A DNA stretch of 64,000 bases. It comes from Thermothielavioides terrestris NRRL 8126 (taxonomy: Eukaryota; Ascomycota; Sordariomycetes; Sordariales; Chaetomiaceae). The stretch lies in the NCBI RefSeq assembly GCF_000226115.1, contig NC_016457.1, positions 2,542,001-2,606,000 of the forward strand, read 5' to 3'. The notes under the pieces were generated by a model. It saw only the letters and a list, made by a program, of their open reading frames with translations, was not told the origin of the DNA and did not search any database. The number at the start of each line of letters is the position of its first letter. The first letter of the stretch is position 1. The translations under genes and the position numbers were made by a program. Shown here piece by piece: positions 53,188-63,438 of the stretch.

Positions 53188-55358
53188 CTAACGCTCCATC
53201 AGACTTGCCATCTCCATCCGCGACCGGGCTTCGCGCATGAGCGCCTTGGCCTCCTCCACCTCCACTCCATCCTGGCAAAGCTCCATGGCGAGACGGTTGG
53301 CCGTTTCGTAGTCCTCGGCCCGCATCGCGTACTTCGCCAGCCACATGCGCGCCTTGCTCGTAGCAAACGTGACTCCGGTTCCGCCCTCGTGGCCGGCGCC
53401 GCCCTCGTCGCCCTCGCCCTCCCCGTCTGACCCGGCTCCCGCTCCGGCTCCTTGAGAGTCGTGGTGGATCGCGATCGACTCGCTCAAGCCGGCGGCGGCC
53501 CCGCCGCCCTCCCCGGGGCCCGTTGCCCCTTCTTCCTGCGCCAGACAGAGCTCCATGTACGCCTTGGCCTCCTCCTCCTCGCCCAGGCGGTCGTACATGG
53601 TGGCGATTTGTAACAGCACTTCAGGATCCATCTGCGCTGTCCGGTCGACCGTGCCGGCGCTACCAAAACTGCTCGCCGTGGTGTCGTAGTAGCTGTCCGC
53701 CAGCAGCGCTCTTTTCAGCGCCTTGATACCATCGCGGTCGCGACCCATCTTCTGCAGGCACGACCCGACAGCGTGCCACATCTTTGAGTCCCACGGCCGG
53801 AGCCCCGCGGCCTTCTTGTAGTACCACAGCGCATATGCATGCATCTCCAGTACCTCATACGTCTGGCCGAGGCCGTACCAGGCACGGTAGTCCCTCCGGT
53901 TGACGTCAACCGCTCGGCGGTAAGACTCGATGGCCGCGTGCGTGTTTTTGAGCTCGACATATTCGTGCCCCATGAGCGTCCAAGCGGAGAGACACGAGCG
54001 GTCCAGCGTAAGGGCCCGGCGGAAGTACTGCACAGCCTTCTCGTGGAGCGAGAGCAGCGAGTAGTAGTTCCCGATCACGACGCAAGATTCCGGTCGGAAC
54101 TTGTCGATGCTGGAGCAGAGATGGGCCAGGAATGCGAGCTTGGGGCGCCGATTCAGAACGTATAAGATGTTCGAGTAGTGATCGAGAGCGTCGAGCCGGT
54201 GCGGATGGAGCGCTAAGATGTTGTTGAATTCCTGCTCTGCCGCGAAGAGATCTTTGGAGTGATAGCAGAGCAATGCCTTGCACGTCAGGAGGAAGGATGA
54301 AGTCGGGAATATGGCGAGGAGGTCGTTGAGCGAGGTGGCAAGCTCCGGCCCTTGCTGGTAGAGATTGACTGCGGCGTTGGCGTGGAAGATAAAAGACATG
54401 ATGTTTTGCGGCAAGCGACCCGCAACATTGTTGAGCTAGGGGGAATAGTCAGTCTACACTGCCGTGGGACGAGACCAGAAGAATCGGAGGAGGGAGCGGC
54501 TCACTTGCTCGATCCTCGAAACGAGGTTCGTGATTTCGAGCCAAGCTCCCCAGTTCCACGGAAACAATTGGACGCTCTCCACGAGATAGTCCAGGGCAAT
54601 GTTGTCGTTCTTCTCCTTGGCTAGGACCATGCCGTACAAATATTCAAGAAAGCCTTGGCTGGCAGGGTAGTCGGAGTCGCGACCCCGTCGCTCGGCAAAC
54701 CACTTAGCAAGGAAGCGGCTGACAAGGACCAACTCCTTGTTAACGACGGAGCCCAAGTCCTGGGGCCCCATAATCATCTCGGTGTCCTCGTCCTTGCGCT
54801 TCTCACCGGATATGACCTTTGCGTACAGGGCTAAGAACAAGCTTTTCTGGCTAATCTCGGGCAGTTCGGATGAGAAGGACGCAGCCGCCGTGGCCTTGCC
54901 TTTGCCATTGCCGCCGCGGCGTTTGGGAGCAGCCTTCTCATTTCCCGTCGGGGCCACCAATCGCGCGAGCATGGAATCGGGAAGGAAGACGGCGGCACAT
55001 CGCTCGAACTCCTTGCAGTCGAAGTAGGACTTGGCGAGCAGGTAGCGACTGAGCTCTCGGGCTTCGAGCGCAGCCTCGGTCGGGTCAGGGTTCGGGGCGA
55101 ACGCGGGGTGCACATAATCGTCTCCCGCGCCCGGTACTGCCGTGTCCATCTCGGGCTCCGGAAGCGCATCGAGGAGCTCGGCGGCCCTGAGGACCTTCGT
55201 CAGCTGCAGTTTCTCGCCGCCGTCGTTCAGCAACGGGACGGGGCGCAGGCCCAAGCATACCATTTCGCTGATTGGTAAAGGCATCTTTCCGAGCACTTCA
55301 CTGCTGCTCCTTGCAGAGTCTCCCGTAGAAGCTGGGTGTCCTTGGCTGAGAGCCCCAT
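53188..55358 (-). CDS. cdc23: CDC23/APC8, TPR subunit of the anaphase-promoting complex
   Basis: Subunit of the APC/C ubiquitin ligase that drives anaphase and mitotic exit. Exons are 55261-55358, 54505-55186 and 53188-54435 (675 residues). The true start is ATG 55356-55358: splicing a 74-nt intron turns the leader into KCSERCLYQSAKWAAELLDA, the conserved first helix pair of Cdc23, whereas the unspliced frame does not. TPR helices follow: YGMVLAKEKNDNIALDYLVE, NILYVLNRRPKLAFLAHLCS, CVVIGNYYSLLSLHEKAVQY, AWTLMGHEYVELKNTHAAIE, YRAWYGLGQTYEVLEMHAYA and ALWYYKKAAGLRPWDSKMWH. These are highly characteristic of the family. A Gly/Ala/Glu-rich insert lies near residues 550-600. An ACGCGT box is 267 bp upstream. 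Confidence 0.95.
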
Positions 55359-56048
55359 GGCGTACGGAAAGAAAAGTCGTGTAGGGCAAGCAAGGCAAGG
55401 ATGAGGTGGGGTTTTCAGCTAAGGTCCACAACTGTGTATCCGGACGGATGCAGACGCTCACGGCAGGACCGGGTACTTTAGCCGTGCGTGCAGGGAGTCC
55501 AGTGGCACATATTCAATGGCGTACCAAGCACGTGTGCCTTTGCAGCTTTTGGTATAGCATACGTTGCTGTTCAAGTGGACCAGTGTTGATGGGTTTGATT
55601 CCAACAAATCGGAACCTGGAAAGAACGCGTCTCTCCCAAATGACGTGTGTGGGGGAGTTACCGTTTAACAATTAAGTCCCTTGCGTTCTGCCGGTCGCCC
55701 CACATATTTATCATTTCACCGCCTTGGCAGACTAGTGTGTGTAATCCGTACACTAGTGTATTTCGTGCTCCGTACAGTGTTGGGAGCGCGCTTTTCAGGG
55801 TCTTTGTCTGTGGCACCAAAACCTCATTCGCAAGCCCCCACTAATTTTCCAGGGGTAGCTACACTAAAGGAGGGGTCAATCTGAATTGTTCCTGCATAAG
55901 AAGGTCCACCGCCTGTGTCGCCCGCCCAAACAATCACTAACAACGCTCCGTTCACCGCTCGAAAGCTCCCCTCGCCCCGGCCTCGTTCTCCTTGTTTCCA
56001 GGGCCCCGCTGTTCCTTCCCTTACGGATCCTCAGCTGCTCAAGCAAAG
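55359..56048. other. Divergent promoter region, CDC23 / ERG20
   Basis: Nearly 700 bp between divergent starts. It contains ACGCGT at 55625-55630, AACCTGGAAAG at 55613-55623, and two copies of ACTAGTGT near 55731 and 55752. No gene. Confidence 0.5.
55625..55630. promoter_or_regulatory. Candidate MluI cell-cycle box upstream of CDC23
   Basis: A single ACGCGT lies 267 bp upstream of the CDC23 ATG and 419 bp upstream of ERG20. It is a sequence match only. Confidence 0.3.
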
Positions 56049-57191
56049 ATGGCGCAGAAAACGACCCTCAAGGAGTTCGAGGCGGTCTTCCCCAAGCTGG
56101 AGGAGGCGCTCGTCGAGCATGCCAAGTCCTACAACCTCCCCGAGCAAGCGCTGGAGTGGTACAAGAGGGTGAGTTCTGCTGCCAGCTGCCTCCTTATTCT
56201 CCATGAAACAGTGCCAATTCGGGCGAAAAAAGGAACATGAACTGACCTGTACCTTGTCCTCGAACAGTCACTCGAGACCAATGCCGTCGGCGGCAAGTGC
56301 AACCGCGGCATGTCGGTGCCGGACTCGACGTCGCTGCTGCTCGGGCGGCCCCTGACCGAGGAAGAGTACTTCAAGGCGGCGACGTTGGGCTGGATGACGG
56401 AGCTGCTGCAGGCCTTCTTCCTCGTGTCGGACGACATCATGGACGGCAGCATCACGCGCCGCGGCAAGCCGTGCTGGTACCGCCACGAGGGCGTCGGCAT
56501 GATCGCCATCAACGACGCCTTCATGATCGAGACGGCCATCTACACGCTGCTCAAGAAGTACTTCCGCGACCACCCGCGCTACATCGACCTGGTTGAGCTG
56601 TTCCACGAGGTCAGCTTCCAGACCGAGATCGGCCAGCTGTGCGACCTGATCACCGCGCCCGAGGACGCCGTCAACCTCGACAACTTCAGCATGGAAAAGT
56701 ACCGCTTCATCGTCATCTACAAGACGGCCTACTACAGCTTCTACCTGCCTGTGGCCCTGGCGCTGTACCTGCTCGACATCGCGACCCCCAAGAACCTCAA
56801 GCAGGCCGAGGCCATCCTGATCCCGCTGGGCGAGTACTTTCAGGTGCAGGACGACTACCTCGACAACTTCGGCCTGCCCGAACACATCGGCAAGATCGGC
56901 ACCGACATCATGGACAACAAGTGCTCCTGGCTCATCAACCAGGCCCTGGCCATTGTGACGCCCGAGCAGCGCCGCCTGCTCGAGGAGAACTACGGCCGCA
57001 AGGACAAGGAAAAGGAGGCGGTCGTCAAGAAGCTGTACGACGAGCTCAAGCTGGAGCAGCGGTACCAGGCCTACGAGGAGAAGGTGGTCGGCGAGATCCG
57101 CGAGCAGATCGCCAGGATCGACGAGAGCGAGGGCCTCAAGAAGGGCGTGTTCGAGGCCTTCCTGGCCAAGATCTACAAGCGCAGCAAATGA
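56049..57191 (+). CDS. erg20: Farnesyl-diphosphate synthase
   Basis: Condenses dimethylallyl diphosphate with two isopentenyl diphosphates to make farnesyl diphosphate for sterols, ubiquinone, dolichol and prenylated proteins. Exons 56049-56168 and 56268-57191 give 347 residues, the usual length. The first Asp-rich motif is DDIMD (residues 95-99, in [20 protein letters not shown]), and the second is DDYLD (235-239, in [14 protein letters not shown]). The two residues before the first motif's surroundings are aromatic (AFFLVSDD), which limits chain growth to C15 and argues against a geranylgeranyl enzyme. The basic substrate-binding residues (KCNR and TRRGKPCW) are present. The ending KIYKRSK matches fungal FPP synthases. 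Confidence 0.97.
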
Positions 57192-57751
57192 GCACCTGCC
57201 GCAGCAAAAGAGCAGCTGCATTTTATTGAGACTTAACCGTTCTGCAGCATGTAGTCGGCCTGCTGAGCAGTCAGGCGCTTTGCAGATTTCAGCGCCTTAA
57301 TACCCTATCTTGTAATGGGCGTTCAAAGCGAGGTCTACGGACGGCACGGGTGAACCAAAAACCAAATCTAGATCTCCTATATTTCGCAGAATTCGCCTGT
57401 CCAACAGGCTAAAAGCGACCGTATGCCGCCGACGCCAGGAATTGTCCCAGCTCCCTAAGTCCGTCGGCCCCATTCATTTCCCAGTTTAGAGTCCATTCAT
57501 GTGCCCCGGTGTCCCTATCCGAGTTCCGCGCCCTTAGGGTCGACAGCCAAAAGCCAACGAGGTATCCGAAGCCCAGCAAAGAACTGAGAGGGAAAGATAA
57601 ACCAATGGGAGAGAGCCCGAAGGGATCCAGCCTTTGAGCTGGGGGAGGAACAGAAAGCAAGAGAATAGGAAAGGAGGCGAAGACGAAGAGGAAGAGAAAG
57701 GGCCGGAAAAGAGCGGGACATAATAATCAAATAAAAAGTATAATCAGCTGC
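57192..57751. other. Convergent 3' region, ERG20 / RA-PH gene
   Basis: About 560 bp containing the two gene ends. AATAATCAAATAAAAAGTAT at about 57722-57741 could carry polyadenylation signals for the minus-strand gene. No gene. Confidence 0.5.
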
Positions 57752-60700
57752 TCAGTGCTCCCCGCTCAGCGGCAGGCCCTCGCGCCCTTGAAACGCAGCC
57801 CTCCCATGCCTCTCCACGCTCCGCAACCGCTCATTCACCCGGTCCGCCTCTCCAACCCCCATCGCCGCCCGGCCCCGATTCTGCAGAGAAGCCGCACCTC
57901 CCGCCGTCATGGTGGTGGGTTGCGCAGCCCGGGACCCGGCACTGGCGCTGCTCCGGACGGTTTTGCTCCTCCCCAGCAGCCCCGCCGAGCCCACCAACCC
58001 CTCGCCACCACCACCACCACCACCACCACCACCACCGCCACCAGTAAGTGTCTGCCCCCTCTGCCTACCCGCCCTCCCCATCTGCCCCTGCGCGTCAGAC
58101 TCCCCCGCGATAAGCTGCTGCAGCAGCGTCGGCCCGCCACCACCGCCAACACCGCCGCCACCACTCCAACCGACCGCGCCCGCCTCGGGCCTGCGCACAA
58201 GGTTCTTCGGCGGCTCGGGGGGTAAGCGCGAGGAGGTGGCGGGCGGGCCCGTGGCGAGGTCGACGAGCGGCCTGCCGAGGGGCGCGCGCACGCCGCGGCC
58301 GCGGTTCTTGCTCGACCACTGCGGGGGCTCGACGAAGGTCGGGGTCAGGTCGATGAGCGGCTGCTGGGCTGGGGCCGCGGGTTGGCGTTGGTGAGGGTGC
58401 TGCTGCGGGGGTATTGATGATGATGATGGTGCTGGCGGGTAGTGTTGTTGCTGGGGTTGGGGTTGGGTGTTGCGGGTAATTGGGGGGTAGTGCTGTGGTA
58501 GCGGTGGCCGGTGGTGCTCACGCTCCCGCTCGCGGACGGAGGGGGCGCGGGAGGGGGCGCGGGAGGAGGTGCTCGGTCGCCGGGCCAGCGGGGCAGTTGA
58601 GCGCGTAGTGCGCTGCTCGGCGGAGTGTTGGACGGCGGAAGGGAACCAGTCTTCTTGCTCCGGACTGCTGGGTTTCGGCGGCGTCTTGGAGGGTTTGTCT
58701 GAGCCGCCGGTCTGCTGGCGGCCGTCCGTGCCAAGGGGTACCGCTGCGCGGCCGTTCAAAAGATTGGGCCCGTCGACGAAGGCAGCGTCGCCTGGCGTGG
58801 ACGTGGCCAAGTCTTTACGCAATGCTTGTTGCTTTCGCTCTTCATACGCATTCCCGAGCAAGCCGTTTGCCGCGAAGACCTCAGCGTTCTTTTCCAGAAG
58901 AGACGCAGGCACACGCGGCACCGGAGGGATCGCCGACGGCCCTGCTTTATCCGGCGGCGTGTCCTCGCGTGAAGACCTAATCGATCTGGTGGAAGGGGGC
59001 AGATCATCCGATGGTCTTCCCCTGGCGGCCTGGTCGATTGAGGCTCTCCCTCTGTAGCCGTAATCGGGCCTCGAGTGGCTCGCTGGAGAGGTTGGGGGTG
59101 GTTCCCGCGGCTCGTGCAGCCTCAGTTTCTTATTCACCAGGTACCAGCTCCGCCAGCCATGCACGCCCGAGCGGAACTGGCGGGCGATGTGGGGGTTCTG
59201 GGTACAAAAGAACTGCACGTAGAGATTTGAGTCGACGAAGAGCGATGCCCTCTCCTGGCTTCTGATGGCGTAGCAGTACCTCTTTGGGGGCTTCAGCTGA
59301 TTCCGCAGCTCGGCCTCGGTAGGTAGATAGAGGTCAAAGTCGGAGAGGTGGCATAGCCTGACGACGTCCTTGTCCGAGGGCTTCGCGTCCTGATTTTTCG
59401 ATGCAAACATCTGTCCGTTCTCCTTCAGCGTGATGTAACGCTGGCTCCACTTCCCCGGCCGCTGGAGGTGATAGAGAGGAAGCGCAAAGCCGGCCGGCTC
59501 CTCAAGCGTCTTTGGGACGCTGGAAAGGCTCAGTTCCCCGTCCACGTCGGAAGAGTCCGGCAGCACGATCAGCGTGTAGGGTGCGCCCGGGTCCCAAGCG
59601 TTCATCACGTCCCAGATTCGCTCATAGCGTCGAAGCCGCCTCTCGAGACCTGGGCGGAGGCACGGCTCGATCACGACGCAGGTATCCCTGTCAATTGGCC
59701 GCTGGAGCTTTTCCAGCGTTTTCGAGCATTCTAGGAGAAGATCGTCCGCGGTGGTTCCCTTGTCCACCTGGACGGGCACGGTGACGCCTCTGCACCGCAC
59801 GCCAACAGACTACGCGCACATCAGCAAAACCAAAATCTGTGCTTCAATACCAGGTCGTCAAAATACCTACCTTGGCTCCGGAGCTGTTAGTCTCACTCAG
59901 GGTGCGTGTGCGGCTCATGTCGGCATCCGGCGTGGTGCCAAGAGACTGAGGCGACAGCGGGGACAGCGGAGAGTCGCCAACATAAGGATCGGTCGCCGAT
60001 GTCGAGGTCGACGAGGTGGGCAGTGCGCGGGAGCGTTTTTTGAGCGTTGAACGGGGCGAGTCGCTGGTAATGCTCTTCTTGCGACTGCGCGAAAAGAAGG
60101 CAAACCCTTCGCGCCCGTGGTCGCCCTGTGGTAGCTCTTGGGGTGGGCTGGGGAGCCGGGTCGCTGAGGACGGCATCCCGGAAGGCTGCATCGTCTGATA
60201 CACGGTCTGTTTGCTTCTGCTCTTCCCACCCTCGCCGTCGCCCACTCCGGCCAAGAAAATCCTGTCGGTTTCGGCGTCGAGCTGTGCCACCTCGTTGACG
60301 GCCCAATGTGTAGCCTCTGTTTGCTCGCGCCACCGCCGCCCTCCCACTTCTTCGCCCCGCTGCTGGTGCCGTGGCCGTCGCTGCTGTGGTCGCTGGCGAT
60401 GATTCCCACGATGCTCAGACCGCGAGCCAGGACTGCTTGGACGGACGATGTGTAGCGCTGGGGACACTGGCCTCTTCTTGACTGCCGCATCAAGGGAGAC
60501 GGAGGACGGAGTGGGCAGGAAGAATGCAGGGGTTCTGCGGGACGGAAAGAATAGCTTCTCGGATAATAAAGAGTCTAGCGTGACGTGCGGCACGGCTGGG
60601 GCCGGTTCTGCAGTGCGCCCTGCAGTCTTGTTCACGTCATCGATCGTCCGGTTTGGCCCCAAGTTTGAAGCCGTTTGGCGTGCCAACTGCAGCGGCGCAA

Positions 60701-61241
60701 CAGGGGGTTCGGCCCTGCCCGGCGTCGTCTTCCCGCGGGTGTCGCTGGGGCCGCTGGGCCGGGTGCTAACAACATCAATGCTACCCTTCTTGCTGTCGCC
60801 ATCTTTTTATCTGCCCATTACAGAGCCGCGAGCAAGTATGCGGGCGAAAACGGTGGGCTCGTCTTCAGTCCTTCGCGGCTGGCGTCGCCGACCTGCAGCG
60901 ACCCGTCAACCACAACTGCTGCCCGTCTGCCTGCCACATTTCCGTCCCTTCGAGCAAGCTTTTTGTTAAGTGCTGGCGGGATGTTGGCATTGGTGCCTGT
61001 GGGAAGGGTTGCAGCGGGCGGCAGCCATTGGCCGGCGGCCCCCGCTGTCAAGCGGCGCAAGACTGGATCCTTGGTGCCGGGACCGGGGACCGGGACCTCC
61101 AGCTCTGTGGCGGCGACAGCTTCAGGGTCCAGCGGGTACCGAAGAGGTACAGTACACTAATTACCCCTGGTGGCACATGTGCTCCATGTGGAGATTTTGC
61201 GCAGGGCAACTCACTAACGTTAAATTGCAGGCTTCTTGCAT
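57752..61241 (-). CDS. Ras-association plus PH domain protein
   Basis: Model: exons 61215-61241, 60822-61156, 59871-60765 and 57752-59809 (1104 residues). The last two are secure. Exon 2 is supported by a 56-nt intron joining AYLLAAL to TRPSGPSD. The first exon (nine codons, donor GTGAGT) is a guess, needed because exon 2 lacks an ATG. The RA domain is at about 423-503 (VRCRGVTVPVQVDKGTTADD, LLLECSKTLEKLQRP). The PH domain is at about 528-640 (YHLQRPGKWSQRYITLKENG, YAIRSQERASLFVDSNLYVQ), followed by HGWRSWYLVNKK. RA-PH tandems occur in Grb7/10/14 and in RIAM/lamellipodin, where they bind Ras-family GTPases and phosphoinositides. The N-terminal 400 and C-terminal 450 residues are disordered, with a poly-Gly run coded at about 58007-58040. 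I infer a role in polarity or cortical signalling. Confidence 0.8.
58007..58040. repeat. (CCA)n / poly-Gly codon run
   Basis: A near-perfect CCA repeat encodes a poly-Gly stretch in the minus-strand RA-PH gene. It is a trinucleotide microsatellite likely to vary in length. Confidence 0.85.
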
Positions 61242-61891
61242 CCGCAGCCGTGTTTGAAGAAACACAGAAAATACGGGCAAAGCCAAGAGGGGAGAACTGG
61301 CCGAATACTGCGGTTGCGAGCAAAAGTTTCTGCCCCTTGTCGGGTACCGACCAGGATCAGCTTCCCGTAAGTTACGGTCAATTTCTCAGCAAGATCGCAG
61401 TGCAAAGTCATGTTTTGGCTCCACAAAACACGCTCATCCCCTGTAAATGCCCCGGCGAGAACCCAGCAAGGGGCAGTAACTTACCCATCACACCACAGTA
61501 AATCACTTTATCACGGACAACCCCGATGGTTCCCCGAAAGGCCAGAAGAGACATTCCGTTCCACAACGCGTTGAACTGGCCTCTGCACGGAATGAACGCG
61601 TGTTCATGGCTAACTGAGATCTGCGATTCCATCTGGCATTGCGAAGCAGCCCTGGCAGATTAGACGGGCACCCCGGTTGGTGATCAGTAGATGCAAGGGG
61701 CTGCCCGCGATTTCTTTTAGTGGGCACACAGAGCTCGCCAGCCATACGTCGAATTCCGCGCATCGCAATGCATGCTTTCCCGTGTGTGACGGACGCGTTA
61801 TTCGCGCCAAGCGATGCTCACGCTTTGGCTGTGAGTCTCAGACATATCTCTCGCGACTCAGCGGGTCAATGGCATGCTGCACTGCGCTCCC
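61242..61891. other. Intergenic region between MAT2B-like and RA-PH genes
   Basis: This 650-bp region lies upstream of the RA-PH gene start and downstream of the MAT2B-like stop. ACGCGT occurs at about 61555, 61594 and 61785. No supported gene. Confidence 0.5.
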
Positions 61892-63113
61892 TCAATGCCT
61901 GAACGCCCGGCACTCTCGCCTCCACCAGCCGACGAAGTCCTGCGTCGAGACATCGATGCCCAGCTCCTTCAGCGCCCTCGTGCTGAGGTGGCAGTCGTAT
62001 GGCCGCTGAACGCTCGCATTGGGGTCGTTGCCCTCCGTATTGGGCTCGATGCGGTTGATCGGCACGCCCATGATCTCGCCGAACAGCTGGCAGATCTCGT
62101 ACTTGGTGTACTTGTCCTCGCTCGAAAACTGGAGCACCCTCGGCAGCGCCGCCTTGTTATCCGCCTCCAGATACCGGACAGCGATATCTAGACCCATCCC
62201 AGCCCGTGTTAGTGAGCCACTCCCCCAACCCACGAGCCATACTGTCCAGTCAAGCTCGACAACACAACGCAACGCAACGTACCGTAGCAAACCCTCGCCA
62301 CATCCTCCGTATTCGTAGGGTATCTCAGCGCCCAGTGGTCCATGGCCACTTTCTTGGCGCCCACCTCCTCACCCTGCCGCGCCGCCTTCATCACGACATC
62401 CATCAGCACATTCACCGCGCTCTCCGCGTTCTTCCCGTCCTCCACCTGCCCGTAAAGCACCGGCACCCTCAGCACCACCGCCCCGCCCTCCTTCCCCGCG
62501 GCCGCGAACGTCCCCAGCACGGCCCGCTCCCCATCCAGCTTTGTCTGCCCGTAGAGGTTCGTCGGCCCCGGCTCGGCGTCGGCCTCGTACGGCGCCTCGC
62601 CGGGCCGGCCGGGGAAGACGTAGTCCGTCGAGATGTAGATCAGCAGGGCCTCGCGCGCGGCGCACAGCGCGGCGAGCGCCCGCGAGGCCTCGACGTTGAG
62701 CGCGCGCGTGCCGGCGGGGTCCTGCTCGACCTTGTCGGGGAAGCGGTTCGCAGCGCCTAAGGCCTTTCTTGAGTTATTGCCCGGAGAAGGGAGAGGAGGA
62801 GGGAAGACAGGACGTGGGGAGGGGGGTTGGGGTCAATTACAGTGAATGACTACCTGTGGTCTTGCCACGACAGCGTTAGATGCGAGATATCCTATGCGTA
62901 AATGAGTTGGCTGAAACGTGCTGCGCACTTTTGTTCATCGAGGACTCTTTCGATCTCGGCCGTGTTGGACAGGTCAACCTTGAGGATGTTGAGGCCATCC
63001 GCACGGGAGAAGCCGGTGCCCTTGGCGGACCAGCCGTGGAAGGCGAATGCCTTGACCACCTGCCTGCCCAGCAAACCCGTGGCGCCGGTGACGAGAGCTG
63101 TTTTGCCGGTCAT
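61892..63113 (-). CDS. MAT2B/RmlD-like NAD(P)-binding protein
   Basis: Extended short-chain dehydrogenase fold, closest by eye to the regulatory subunit of methionine adenosyltransferase (MAT2B) and dTDP-4-dehydrorhamnose reductase. Exons are 62929-63113, 62841-62860, 62283-62756 and 61892-62187 (324 residues). Exon 2 is only 20 nt; with it the protein reads DEQKPQVVIHCAANRFPDKV, as the family requires, and all phases close. The Rossmann motif is TGATGLLGRQV near the N-terminus. The Ser/Tyr/Lys active-site set is preserved in STDYVFPG and NLYGQTKLDGE. The C-terminal part includes LQFSSEDKYTKYEICQLFGE and PYDCHLSTRALKELGID, as in MAT2B. Fungi usually lack a proven MAT2B function, so a reductase or regulatory role is open. 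Confidence 0.9.
62841..62860 (-). other. 20-nt internal microexon of the MAT2B-like gene
   Basis: The exon lies between an AAG acceptor at 62861-62863 and a GT donor at 62839-62840. It encodes most of PQVVIHC. Skipping it would shift the frame. Confidence 0.8.
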
Positions 63114-63438
63114 GGTTAACAGCGGGGTTGCTAGTCGGGTACTGGCGCTCAGTTGAGAGGAGAGTTGAATTTCCCACTGCGGGGGAGCTTTGGAGGAGTC
63201 CCACGACCGACGTCATCAATCGGCAGGAGCAAAGGGAAGGGTTAGGGTTTGTTATTGGCCGGAAGCGTCCTGCAAAGGCGGGTTCTGTCCATGGACATGG
63301 GGCCGCCGACAGCGGTTCTAGGGGGCATGGAAAGAATAGTTGGCATCAGTGACGATCTCTGCGATGATAACGCTGCTTCAATTCGCTGTACATACAGGAT
63401 GCCCGCTATTTGCTACCCCCTGGCCTTCCACCGCTTAC
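63114..63438. other. Intergenic region between PFK-2/FBPase-2 and MAT2B-like genes
   Basis: This 325-bp region serves as promoter and leader of the MAT2B-like gene and 3' flank of the next one. I see nothing else in it. Confidence 0.5.

Noticed and set aside
57755..58394. Plus-strand frames with poly-Pro runs opposite the RA-PH gene
   Set aside because: They arise from the CCA microsatellite and Pro/Gln-rich antisense of the disordered C-terminus.
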